Source: Anaplasma phagocytophilum str. Webster (GTDB taxonomy: Bacteria; Pseudomonadota; Alphaproteobacteria; Rickettsiales; Anaplasmataceae). Taken from it: a DNA stretch of 64,000 nucleotides. A program made the translations under genes and the position numbers. Under the pieces are notes generated by a model. The model was not told the origin of the DNA and made no database searches. It saw only the letters and a program-made list of their open reading frames with translations. The stretch covers positions 620,001-684,000 of the forward strand of contig NZ_LANS01000001.1 of the NCBI RefSeq assembly GCF_000964685.1. Direction: 5' to 3'. Below, in pieces: positions 1 to 8,225 of this stretch (position 1 is its first letter; the number at the start of each line of letters is the position of its first letter).

Positions 1-67
1 GGTATTTCCCTTGATACTTCACCTACGTCCGGTCCATAAAAACAATAGTTAACTACCGGTACCTGGT

Positions 68-1405
68 TTATTTCCCAATACAAAATTTACTGAAAATGTC
101 GTCCAGAATGTCATCACCACTAACAGCACCTGTAACCCTTCCCAACTCATATGCGGCTATTCTGAGGTGCTCTGCTACAATCTCAATAGGCATCACCTTA
201 GAAACAGCATCCACAGCCTGCAGAGCTTTCTGTAAGTGGCTTCTATGCCTTTGAGAAGTGATAAATACATCTCCTTCCTGGGGAAAACTGTCCCTCGACT
301 TTTCTTGTATTAGAGTTAGTAGCTTGCCAATTCCCCTATCTTGATGCACTGATATAAGGTGAAACTCCTTTCCGTCTATACACTTGGATTCAGGTAAATC
401 AACATTATCAGCCTTGCTAAGTACCAAAATGGTTTTTTCATCTTGTAGATCGCATATCGGGTCAATTCCCTGCATAGATGTTGTTTCATAGGGGTACATC
501 ACAATTTTAATATCAGCTTCTTCAGCCGCCATTTTTGCACGTTTTATGCCTTCTTGTTCAATTCCATCACAGCTTTCTCTAATGCCTGCTGTATCCAATA
601 CTATGTAGGGATATCCCCCAATATCGATGGCAACTTCTAACACATCTCTTGTTGTTCCTGGGTGTTCGGACACAATTGCTGCATTGCGCCGTGCTATACT
701 ATTAAACAGGGTAGACTTACCTGCATTTGGAGGGCCAAGAATAACAACCCTTACACCACTACGTAGTCTTTCTCCTCTATGGCCATCATTAAGGTACTGC
801 CCAAGGACAGCACATAACTTTTCGATGTTATTATATATACCACCCAGCACACATGAAGAATCAACATCTTCTGGAAAATCTATACAGGCTTCAAGATCCG
901 TGAGTATATCAAGAAGAATACTCCTCCACTGATCATACTGCTTCTCTAATTTGCCTGTAGACTGTGCCAAAGCTTGTCGTAATTGTGCATCCGTTTCGGC
1001 ATTAATGAGATCTGCTATTCCCTCAGCTCTAGTAAGGTCTATCTTACCATTTAGATATGCACGTAGGGAGAATTCCCCTGGCTCGGCTATACGAATAAAT
1101 GTTTGTAATTCTTCATATAAGAGACGAATAACGGCTCTACTACCATGAACTTGTAGTTCAACAACGTCTTCTCCTGTAAAACTGCCAGGTTTTGGAAAGT
1201 ATAGGACAACTGCCTGATCTATTAGTCTACCCTTACTATCATGTAGGAGCCTACAATGCGCTACTCTGGGACTAATATCATCTTTTACACCCAGCAATCT
1301 TAAGGCTTCCATAGAACTTGGCCCTGAGATTCTTATCACTGCCACTCCTGACTTCCCCTGCGCTGTAGACAGGGCAAATATGGTATCTGTTTGCCGCTTT
1401 ACCAC
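68..1405 (-). CDS. mnmE: tRNA modification GTPase MnmE (TrmE)
   Basis: MnmE works with MnmG to build the carboxymethylaminomethyl group on wobble U34 of certain tRNAs in the cytoplasm. The 445-residue protein has the usual family length. The N-terminal folate-binding domain is followed by a helical region with an embedded G domain: P-loop GPPNAGKST at about 224-232, the DTAG motif at 271-274, and SKAD at 330-333 in the place of the usual NKxD. It ends in CIGK, the conserved C-terminal motif carrying the reactive cysteine. The start ATG at 1405 fits the family start. No partner mnmG is in the window; its right-hand neighbour is a p44 copy. Confidence 0.97.
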   Translation of the reverse strand: MVKRQTDTIFALSTAQGKSGVAVIRISGPSSMEALRLLGVKDDISPRVAHCRLLHDSKGRLIDQAVVLYFPKPGSFTGEDVVELQVHGSRAVIRLLYEELQTFIRIAEPGEFSLRAYLNGKIDLTRAEGIADLINAETDAQLRQALAQSTGKLEKQYDQWRSILLDILTDLEACIDFPEDVDSSCVLGGIYNNIEKLCAVLGQYLNDGHRGERLRSGVRVVILGPPNAGKSTLFNSIARRNAAIVSEHPGTTRDVLEVAIDIGGYPYIVLDTAGIRESCDGIEQEGIKRAKMAAEEADIKIVMYPYETTSMQGIDPICDLQDEKTILVLSKADNVDLPESKCIDGKEFHLISVHQDRGIGKLLTLIQEKSRDSFPQEGDVFITSQRHRSHLQKALQAVDAVSKVMPIEIVAEHLRIAAYELGRVTGAVSGDDILDDIFSKFCIGK

Positions 1406-1606
1406 TCATTCCTCCGCCTTATAGAATGTCGTTACGAATTGACATTCCATTTATCAATAGTACCAAAATAAAATCTATTTCAATAAAATACATGCTTCTT
1501 GTTCTATATAAGTGTGCTTGCAAGGGAGTTATGCTCGTTTCTAACACGGAGTATACATTTTAAAGAACGCTAGAATGACCTGTTCTAAAGAAATTTATAA
1601 GGCGTA

Positions 1607-2914
1607 TTAAAAAGCGAACCTAACACCAAATTCCCCACCGACATAAGCCATGGAGAAGTTAGCAATAGCAGTATCCTTAGTACGACCCGCCGGACTAGTA
1701 TCATCTACAAGACGTTGAGCCGGCAGATCATCATAAACACCATCACCAACAACGCGATGGTAGAAGCCACCTGCAAAAGCCGAGATTTCAGGAGAGAGCT
1801 GATAACTCAAGCCAGCCTTTAACCTATAAGCAAGCTTAGGAGTGATATGCCCATCAACAACGCCCACGAAGTTCCCACCGAGACCAACGCAAGCATAAGG
1901 AACAACGCCTAAACCTTCACTAAGAAGATCATAGCAAGCATTGACCATCACAGAAGTAGAAGAAACGGCCCTAATCTCAATAACCTCACCACCTTCAATA
2001 GTTTTAGCTAGTAACCCTGCTACTATGGTTTTTTCCTCGGGGGTTAGCTCCTGTACTAGGTCTTTCGCGACGGCTGTGGCGTTGTCGTTCGCAACTGGAT
2101 CACTTGCCCCCTGTTGTTTGCCTGTGGACGTTGGCCAATTCTTACTTCCATCTCCCTTCAACGCACCTCTCACAAAGTCCTTGAGAACTTCCCCATTGAC
2201 GGACCCGTTGTTCGTCCCAGAAGTACCAGCTCCGTGGGCTTTCCCACCACACAACGCAACACCCCCATCGTTGCTTCCGCTTTCCGTTACCTCTACATAT
2301 TTCGCGTAGTTCGTGCTCCCCTTCTTCGTCACACAAACCTTCCCATCGATATTAGGATGAGAAACCCCAACCGCCTTAGCAAACTGAACGATGTCTTTAC
2401 CAGAAGTCTTGGCAAGAGCAGCAGAAAGCTTATCAGTCTGTCCAGTAACAACATCATAAGCTAACTCCTTAGCTAGTAGATATACTGTATCAGCATCATC
2501 TTCCTTACTACCACTATCTCTAATACCCTTGGTCTTGAAGCGCTCGTAACCAATCTCAAGCTCAACCCTGGCACCACCAATACCATAACCAACACTGCCT
2601 TCCATAGCTACAAGCATGTTGTCCTTAAACCCAATCCGAGGATCAGGAGTGTTCCAGTCAAACTTGTGTGACTCAAGCTTTACACTCTTTCCATCCTTTA
2701 AGTATGGATATACTGCCTTAGTCTCTCCGTTACTCTCCCTTATACTAAAATCTCTTATCTTGCTAAACGCTGGACTGTAATCCAAACCAACATAGAAATA
2801 TCCCGCACCACCAGTCTCCAAAGCGCTAACGTCATCATGAGCCCTGACATCATTCCCAGCCATGACTATAGCCAACGACATCATTACGCTTCCTAAATAA
2901 TAGCTTATTTCCAA
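1607..2914 (-). CDS. p44: P44/Msp2 family outer membrane protein, near full-length copy (LC class)
   Basis: P44/Msp2 proteins are the immunodominant, antigenically variable porin-like surface proteins of A. phagocytophilum. This copy has the conserved N-terminal half, a hypervariable centre of about 100 residues (roughly 190-290) and the complete conserved C-terminus ending FGVRFAF. The hypervariable part has ALCGG and NWPTS, so it belongs to the LC class defined in the findings. The frame opens at a TTG (2914); a one-base insertion compared with copies starting MRSRSKL has changed the first residues to MEISYYL. The first ATG is at 2884 inside the signal peptide. There is no obvious promoter, and connector A lies upstream. 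It is probably a silent donor copy. Confidence 0.92.
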   Translation of the reverse strand: MEISYYLGSVMMSLAIVMAGNDVRAHDDVSALETGGAGYFYVGLDYSPAFSKIRDFSIRESNGETKAVYPYLKDGKSVKLESHKFDWNTPDPRIGFKDNMLVAMEGSVGYGIGGARVELEIGYERFKTKGIRDSGSKEDDADTVYLLAKELAYDVVTGQTDKLSAALAKTSGKDIVQFAKAVGVSHPNIDGKVCVTKKGSTNYAKYVEVTESGSNDGGVALCGGKAHGAGTSGTNNGSVNGEVLKDFVRGALKGDGSKNWPTSTGKQQGASDPVANDNATAVAKDLVQELTPEEKTIVAGLLAKTIEGGEVIEIRAVSSTSVMVNACYDLLSEGLGVVPYACVGLGGNFVGVVDGHITPKLAYRLKAGLSYQLSPEISAFAGGFYHRVVGDGVYDDLPAQRLVDDTSPAGRTKDTAIANFSMAYVGGEFGVRFAF

Positions 2915-3190
2915 TAATACCCGCGGGATCTAGATTTGGTTTACAGCTTTGAGAGCGCATTCACTAATGTTTTCGAAACTGCAAGAGATGCCACAGAACA
3001 GTATCTCAGTGATATCTTTGCTATGGGATTTTATAGGGTAACTCTCCCAATACCTCAGGAAACAATTATAGCGTCTATCCAATAATCGATCCATAAATAG
3101 CGCAATCATAGAACCACTAATATAAGTAATCCTACCTGAGAATAACACTCAAGGCATACACAGTATCAAGGGCACTAGATATAAAAACTC
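2915..3190. repeat. Connector A, copy 1 (p44 5'-flanking repeat)
   Basis: This block is shared with 15690-15945, 30820-31105 and, in shortened form, 58052-58125; a diverged tail occurs at 50210-50312. In every case it sits immediately upstream of a p44 5' end, in the same orientation relative to p44. On the + strand it holds a 49-codon open frame (2936-3085) that is also open, without indels, in the 30.8-kb copy. It was probably carried along when the p44 copies were duplicated. Confidence 0.8.
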
Positions 3191-3290
3191 CTTCAAAACA
3201 CCGTAAAACGCGCATAATGGTATCAACTTCCCGGATGTGGCCGAGAGAAACTTGTTCCCCGAAACCTTCTCCCGCACCGCAGCCATACGA
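3186..3290 (-). pseudogene. Fragment of a duplicated ychF
   Basis: About 100 bp match the part of the neighbouring ychF that encodes GEGLGNKFLGHIREVDAIMHV and the next few residues (about 4480-4575), with scattered substitutions and small indels; the fragment still reads HIREVD and VLRCFE. It joins the end of connector A directly. It is a decayed partial duplicate with no coding potential of its own. Confidence 0.85.
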
Positions 3291-3576
3291 CTCATAACAG
3301 ACATATCTGAGAGGGTACAACATTTTGGTGACTGTATTTAAATGCTCAGAACACCATAATGCGCATTTTCCTATGTGAAAACAGGATGATAAGATTGAGA
3401 GTAAGTACATTTCCTACGATGATATAGAAAACACTGACGCACTTCACACTTCCCCATGCATCTACTCTACATACGGTAGAGCATCACCTAGAAAACCTGA
3501 ACCACAAGGGAAAAGATTACATGGTGCCAATATGCCTACGCACTCGCATAAACTCACCACAGATAGTTCACGCCAT

Positions 3577-3607
3577 CGAAAAAGCTAAGGTGTACACTAC
3601 ACCTTAG
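3577..3607 (-). terminator. Rho-independent terminator downstream of ychF
   Basis: A perfect 10-bp stem (arms 3585-3594 and 3598-3607) with a 3-nt loop is followed on the minus strand by CTTTTTC. It lies about 107 bp past the ychF stop codon and is correctly oriented for it. Confidence 0.75.
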
Positions 3608-3713
3608 GGAGCAAAGTACTACCTCATCGCAAACACAACTCATGCCTACTCAGCAGCATTCGCCCACTTCTAAGCTAATGCCTACGCCACTTAGAAACTC
3701 TCTTCGCACAATG

Positions 3714-4805
3714 TTACTTGTTGACTCTAAAGTGCATTATGTCCCCATCTTGTACTATATAATCTCTGCCTTCAAACCGTACCTTACCAGCCTTTTTACA
3801 TTCAGCCTCACCCCCACATTGAATGTAGTCCTCAAAGCTTATAGTTTCAGCCTTTATGAAACCCTTTTCAAAGTCGGTGTGTATAGTTCCAGCAGCTTTA
3901 TCCGCGGGCGTATTGCGCATTATAGACCACGCACGCGCCTCCTTGGGGCCTAGGGTAAAGAAAGTTATGAGATCTAATAAATTGTAAATTGTTCTTACCG
4001 CTGTATCGATACCCGATTCCGCCATACCCAGCTCTTCAAGAAAATTACTTCTCATCTCTTCATCTTCGAAGCTGAGTATATCTGTTTCTAGCTTCGCCGA
4101 AAGATAACAGCAATGGCTGCCAGAGCGTTGCGCCATCTCTTTTACAGCCTCAACTAGGGCATTACCAGTAGCCGCATTAGTGTCCTCCACATTACATACG
4201 TACATAACGGGTTTGCTAGTTAAAAGCTGCAAGTGCTTAAGCTCCTGGGGAGCAACATCCGCTACAGATCTTGCAGGTCTACCGTCCTCCAAAGCTGCTA
4301 AAATCTTTTCTAGTAGTTCCTTTTGACTATGTTGTGTTTTGTCGGACTTAGCTGCTTTGGCAACGTTCATAATGCGACGCTTCACGCTTTCCATATCAGC
4401 CATGATCAGTTCCATTTCCACGATTTCTGCATCATGCACTGGGTTAACAGCATTATTCACATGCTGTATATCCTCATCTTCAAAACACCGTAAAACGTGC
4501 ATAATGGCATCAACTTCCCGGATATGGCCGAGAAACTTGTTCCCCAAACCTTCTCCTGCACTCGCCCCACGCACCAAACCCGCAATATCAACGAATTCTA
4601 CCTGGCTGAAAATAGTATTCTGCGAACCTGCCATGGATGCCAAGGTTTTGAGTCTAGCATCTCTGACAATAGTCCTGCCCGCATTAGGCTCTATCGTACA
4701 GAACGGATAGTTAGCCACCTCTGCAAGCGTGGTTTGTGTTAGAGCATTAAATAATGTAGACTTCCCAACATTAGGTAGGCCTACTATCCCGCAGTTTAGT
4801 CCCAT
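3714..4805 (-). CDS. ychF: Obg-family ATPase YchF
   Basis: YchF (OLA1 in eukaryotes) is a TRAFAC-class P-loop protein that binds ATP rather than GTP and associates with the ribosome. Visible features are the P-loop GLPNVGKST at residues 9-17, VDIAGL of switch II at about 72-77, NVED at about 205-208 where true GTPases have NKxD (the hallmark of the subfamily), a helical insert, and a C-terminal TGS domain ending FRVNK. I chose the ATG at 4805 (363 residues, MGLNCGIVG) over the upstream TTG at 4814 because it matches the family start. The gene stands alone, followed by a hairpin terminator. Confidence 0.97.
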   Translation of the reverse strand: MGLNCGIVGLPNVGKSTLFNALTQTTLAEVANYPFCTIEPNAGRTIVRDARLKTLASMAGSQNTIFSQVEFVDIAGLVRGASAGEGLGNKFLGHIREVDAIMHVLRCFEDEDIQHVNNAVNPVHDAEIVEMELIMADMESVKRRIMNVAKAAKSDKTQHSQKELLEKILAALEDGRPARSVADVAPQELKHLQLLTSKPVMYVCNVEDTNAATGNALVEAVKEMAQRSGSHCCYLSAKLETDILSFEDEEMRSNFLEELGMAESGIDTAVRTIYNLLDLITFFTLGPKEARAWSIMRNTPADKAAGTIHTDFEKGFIKAETISFEDYIQCGGEAECKKAGKVRFEGRDYIVQDGDIMHFRVNK

Positions 4806-5048
4806 CTGGCTCAATGATACGTACTATATAAAAGACGCCTCATTTTAACATCGAATACGTGTTTGCGATACAACATTTGTGAGCATTTTGGGTGCTTATA
4901 GGAGTAATTACAGCGTAAGTCTTTCAGAAGTTCATGTCTCCGTAAAAATGGCCATATCTCATATCTTCAAGGCCTTGGCACTCAAAAGTGATAGTATACG
5001 CCTGCGGGGAGGATGCATGATAGCAATGCCAAAGAGGGTACACCGATC

Positions 5049-5150
5049 AATAATGCCGTAGCCACGGACCTAGTAGCGCTTAATCGTGACGAAAAAACCA
5101 TAGTAGCAGGGCTACTGGCTAAAACTATTGAAGGGGGCGAGGTTGTTGAG
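5049..5150 (+). pseudogene. p44 fragment
   Basis: This encodes [20 protein letters not shown] and on to the GGEVVE motif of P44, the conserved stretch just after the hypervariable region, then homology is lost. There is no start, hypervariable region or C-terminus. It is an isolated remnant. Confidence 0.85.
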
Positions 5151-5180
5151 AGATGCCTATCTACCTCCACTTAGACATAG

Positions 5181-5602
5181 TGTACTTGGGGATGGAAGAT
5201 TATGCATAGAGTTCGTGTTGTGGAGGCGCGTTATAGTAGCATAACGTGCAGACGCCGAGTTCTCTACTATACTGTTCAAGGTTTATACCTAGGACCCTAT
5301 TTAGATCATTGCTGGGGCTATTGAGATTAGGGCGGTTTCTTCTACCTTCATAAGGATCAGAGACGAATTGCCATCACTTCTGCCTTGTTAACTTGGGAAT
5401 GGAAGATTGGACATATAGTTTGTGCTGTCTGTGAATACGTTTACGTTACAGCAATCTAATATCTGAGACTTTTGGTACTATTCAGGCGCTTGGTTTATAC
5501 CGGGAGAAGCTATCTAGGATATCATTTCAGATACAATATGAAGTGACATATTACTCATATCGGTGAGATTAGGGCGGTTTCTTCTGCCCGCAGCATGGTT
5601 AG
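5181..5602 (+). repeat. Tandem pair of ~207-bp degenerate repeats ending in a p44 scrap
   Basis: Two related units start near 5181 and 5388. Both contain a TTGGG(G/A)ATGGAAGATT block and end with GAGATTAGGGCGGTTTCTTCT (5324-5342 and about 5565-5585), which is the P44 EIRAVSS codon run. A third copy of the second unit lies at about 45605-45785. The stretch from 5150 to 5756 otherwise holds no gene I can support. Confidence 0.7.
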
Positions 5603-5756
5603 TTTGATACGAGGCTGTTCAGGATAGGTATGGCGCTCTAAGGTATCGTAGTTAGTGATGTGCAGTACTAATGAATGGTCTCAACAGAGTTGCGCTGTAA
5701 GAGAACGGGACAGGAGCCGACAGTACAAAAACTATCTAAGTGGTCAACTCAAATGG

Positions 5757-5831
5757 TCGGAATGACGGGATTCGAACCCATGACCTCCAGTCCCCCAGAC
5801 TGACGCGCTAACCAGGCTGCGCTACATTCCG
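5757..5831 (-). tRNA. tRNA-Pro (anticodon GGG)
   Basis: A complete cloverleaf reads on the minus strand. The acceptor CGGAATG pairs with CATTCCG, the anticodon stem is TCAGT/ACTGG, the loop CTGGGGG gives anticodon GGG, and the T-arm has TTCGAAT. The discriminator base is A and CCA is not encoded. Its 5' end overlaps the last 10 bases of the upstream merR-like gene on the same strand. Confidence 0.95.
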
Positions 5832-6199
5832 TTCAATTTTTTTGTAAGCATTTCTCGCATAGCCAACATATTCTCAAGCAACTGAGTAAGTGCGATATCG
5901 TTTGTTTTCGCAACCTTTGAAACACTGTGCTGCTTTTTTAGCTCTGCCTGTGCGCCCTTGATCGTGTATCCAAGGTCATATAGCATATGCTTTATTTTCT
6001 TTATGATCTCAATATCATTTTTGCCATATAAGCGCCTTCCTCTCCTTTTTATAGGGCTTATTTGTGAAAACTTGCTTTCCCAGAAACGCAGCACATACTG
6101 CTCAACACCTACTTCTTTGGCTACTGTACCTATTGGAACAAACACCTTGTCCGAGCTTTGTTTATGGTCCGATATGTTATCAAGATCACTATAAATCAC
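5822..6199 (-). CDS. MerR-family transcriptional regulator
   Basis: This is a small (125-residue) winged-helix DNA-binding protein. The HTH region is near residues 21-90 and includes GTVAKEVGV, LRFWE and RRLYGKNDIEII, the typical MerR recognition and wing elements, followed by a short C-terminal helix. There is no extended effector-binding domain, so the ligand, if any, is unknown. It starts with GTG overlapping the ihfA stop by 4 bp, which indicates translational coupling. The order ihfA - merR - tRNA-Pro is familiar from other alphaproteobacteria, where fabH and plsX precede it; those are absent here. Confidence 0.88.
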   Translation of the reverse strand: MIYSDLDNISDHKQSSDKVFVPIGTVAKEVGVEQYVLRFWESKFSQISPIKRRGRRLYGKNDIEIIKKIKHMLYDLGYTIKGAQAELKKQHSVSKVAKTNDIALTQLLENMLAMREMLTKKLNGM

Positions 6200-6492
6200 G
6201 TTTCATCACCGTTTATAAATCTTTTCACCGTTACCGAAGGACAAAAAGTTACAGTATTATGCTCTTCTACCACAAACTTTTCCAAAGTTTTAGGATTTCG
6301 ACCAACACGTTCCTTCTTTCTGATCACCTTGAAAATACCAAACGAAGATATCTTAAGGGAGCCACAACGGACAAGAGAAGATGACATCTCATCCAATATC
6401 TCTCCCACAATGGCCAAAGAATCTTCTCTTGATAAACCTATTTCCCTATTAATCATGGAGGCAATTCGGGCCTTTGTGAGTGTCTGAACCAT
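6196..6492 (-). CDS. ihfA: Integration host factor alpha-like (HU/IHF family) DNA-bending protein
   Basis: IHF/HU proteins bend DNA and help organise the nucleoid, transcription and recombination. The 98-residue product starting at the ATG at 6492 has the family length and the beta-arm region GRNPKT, with GIFKVIRKKERVGRNP leading into it and a C-terminal VKRFING helix. The upstream ATG at 6516 would add eight residues not seen in the family. Assignment to the alpha subunit rests on its linkage to a merR-like gene and tRNA-Pro, as in other alphaproteobacteria; an HU-like role is possible. Confidence 0.88.
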   Translation of the reverse strand: MVQTLTKARIASMINREIGLSREDSLAIVGEILDEMSSSLVRCGSLKISSFGIFKVIRKKERVGRNPKTLEKFVVEEHNTVTFCPSVTVKRFINGDET

Positions 6493-6853
6493 AGAATACC
6501 ATGCACAGCAGACCATATTGCGCTAAGTCTACACAATAAGAAGAAAGTATCAAGCCTATATGTGTGCGTAAGGCTGCTCAATAAATGACAGTACCGACCA
6601 TATTGTATCCAGAAAATTCAACGGCAAGCTACGTACTACCCTTCTCATTCAATTCCCAGTTAATATAGATGTATTTTTGTTGTTTGGCATAGTTCGGCAT
6701 CCAAACGCAATATTTTACTGCCGGGGCTCATGAAAATTCTTAATTCATGTACCAAGCTACGTCAATAAGACGAAGCCTCAACAAAAAACCTTGTAGGTTA
6801 GTAAATGCATACCCATAATTGGGCTGTGTTTATCGTACTGATTAGAGGAATTC
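6493..6853. other. Divergent intergenic region, no gene seen
   Basis: This lies between the leftward ihfA-merR-tRNA-Pro unit and the rightward thioredoxin-purE unit, so promoters for both should lie here. I cannot point to a convincing -35/-10 pair. Confidence 0.4.
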
Positions 6854-7402
6854 ATGGTTCCCAAGATACTGTATAACAAGTACTTCATAGCAGTATTTTG
6901 TGTTATTGCGCTTGCATCCTTTGCGCTCATAGGTAGCATTGATAACGCTGAGTATGAGCTCGAAAAAGCCGAAATACACATTAAAGAAATAAACTCAGAT
7001 GAAGCTCTATATAAGTTGGTTTCTGACATAGGTTCAGGGCCTACGCTCCTGGTATTGTATACGTCGTGGTGTAGTAACTGTATAGAAAAGATGCCTGATA
7101 TTATTGAAGCTCTTAGCCGCTATAGAGATGTAAAGCCAATGATCATCTCCCTTGACACTAGTAGAAGTAAATTGGCTGCTTTCCTGCGAGATCAGAAAAT
7201 TATAAATTTTGAGCCGTATAACGTCTCTTCCGAGTATCACGGCAAATTGGCATATGCACTCTCTGGTAAGGGAGTATATTTTTCTGGGAAGATACCGTTT
7301 ATTGCCATAATCGGGGATAATACTGCACCAATTACAAATGTATATAACAAGCGTGCGCTTTTTGCCGCAATAGCGTCTGTATCGAAGGCTAACAATGAAT
7401 GA
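6854..7402 (+). CDS. Membrane-anchored thioredoxin-like (TlpA-type) protein
   Basis: The 182-residue protein has an N-terminal hydrophobic anchor (about residues 9-27), then a thioredoxin fold with the active site WCSNC at about 72-76 and the cis-proline loop KIPFIAII near 146. TlpA/ResA-type proteins reduce disulfides on the outer face of the inner membrane, often for cytochrome c maturation; ccmF is about 9 kb away, which is compatible but not proof. A GAGG ribosome-binding site lies 5 nt before the ATG. The 3' end overlaps purE by 8 bp, so the two are probably co-transcribed. Confidence 0.85.
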   Translation: MVPKILYNKYFIAVFCVIALASFALIGSIDNAEYELEKAEIHIKEINSDEALYKLVSDIGSGPTLLVLYTSWCSNCIEKMPDIIEALSRYRDVKPMIISLDTSRSKLAAFLRDQKIINFEPYNVSSEYHGKLAYALSGKGVYFSGKIPFIAIIGDNTAPITNVYNKRALFAAIASVSKANNE

Positions 7403-7892
7403 ACCTAAATTGCCTCCTGTGCCCGTGGCTGTGATAATGGGTAGTAAATCAGATCTTCCTACTATGAGTGCAGCAATTTCTGTGCTAGATGAGCTCATGA
7501 TAGCCCATGAGGCGCTTGTTGTGTCTGCTCATAGAACACCTGAAAGGTTATTTAATTTCGCCAAGTCAGCTCATGAAACAGGGTTTAAGGTCATTATCGC
7601 CGGAGCAGGTGGAGCAGCTCACTTGCCCGGTATGGTAGCAGCACTTACTCATATTCCAGTAATAGGTGTGCCTGTAATGAGTGAGTGTTTGAAAGGGATG
7701 GATAGCCTGCTTTCTATAGTGCAAATGCCTAAGGGGACGCCTGTGGCAACTATGGCTATTGGCCCCGCAGGGGCTTTTAATGCTGCAGTACTTGCCGCGT
7801 CTATTATTGGACTGTGGGATGAAAATGTCTCTTTGCGACTACAAAACTGGAAGCAGAAAATTACTGATTCTGTCTCAATAACACCTTACTAG
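7395..7892 (+). CDS. purE: N5-carboxyaminoimidazole ribonucleotide mutase PurE
   Basis: PurE interconverts N5-CAIR and CAIR in de novo purine synthesis. At 165 residues it is a typical class I PurE: GSKSD near residue 16 (phosphate binding), SAHRTPERL near 44 with the catalytic histidine, and [13 protein letters not shown] near 75. It starts inside the end of the thioredoxin-like gene. The functional partner purK is not in this window. Confidence 0.96.
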   Translation: MNEPKLPPVPVAVIMGSKSDLPTMSAAISVLDELMIAHEALVVSAHRTPERLFNFAKSAHETGFKVIIAGAGGAAHLPGMVAALTHIPVIGVPVMSECLKGMDSLLSIVQMPKGTPVATMAIGPAGAFNAAVLAASIIGLWDENVSLRLQNWKQKITDSVSITPY

Positions 7893-8208
7893 ACCTGTTT
7901 TGTGTAGATAGTCCGGAAAGTATACTACCAAAGTTCCAGCGTGTGACAGCAAATGGTTCGGTTTATTGTGTGTTGGTGCTGAAGTTGCAAGTCAGTAACC
8001 TGTTGCCTGATCTATGAATCTGGAGGTTTATGGGTATGTCGTCGGCAGGTTACCGAGGGAGTATACTGCACAGGTGTGGGGAATGCAGTACGCGTACCAA
8101 CTGTGATTCATTGGAGGTAGGGTTGCCAGATTTAATTGCCAGGGTCAAACGTTCTTCTAACTCTGGCTATTCTATCTGCTTTGTGCAAACTGTGGGTGTG
8201 TACATAAC
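7893..8208. other. Intergenic region, no gene seen
   Basis: This 316-bp stretch between convergent genes has no supported gene. The only structured element is the hairpin at its right end. Confidence 0.4.
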
Positions 8209-8225
8209 GCGCGATATTATCGCGC
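8209..8225. terminator. Hairpin between convergent genes
   Basis: A perfect 8-bp GC-rich stem (GCGCGATA / TATCGCGC) has a single-base loop on paper. It is followed on the + strand by ATTTTC and covers the stop codon (8217-8219) of the leftward gene. It could stop transcription from either side; the U-tract is poor. Confidence 0.5.

Noticed and set aside
1941-2309. Long open frames on the strand opposite many p44 copies ([13 protein letters not shown]...)
   Set aside because: They recur wherever p44 does and mirror its conserved codons; they are antisense shadows with no start signals.
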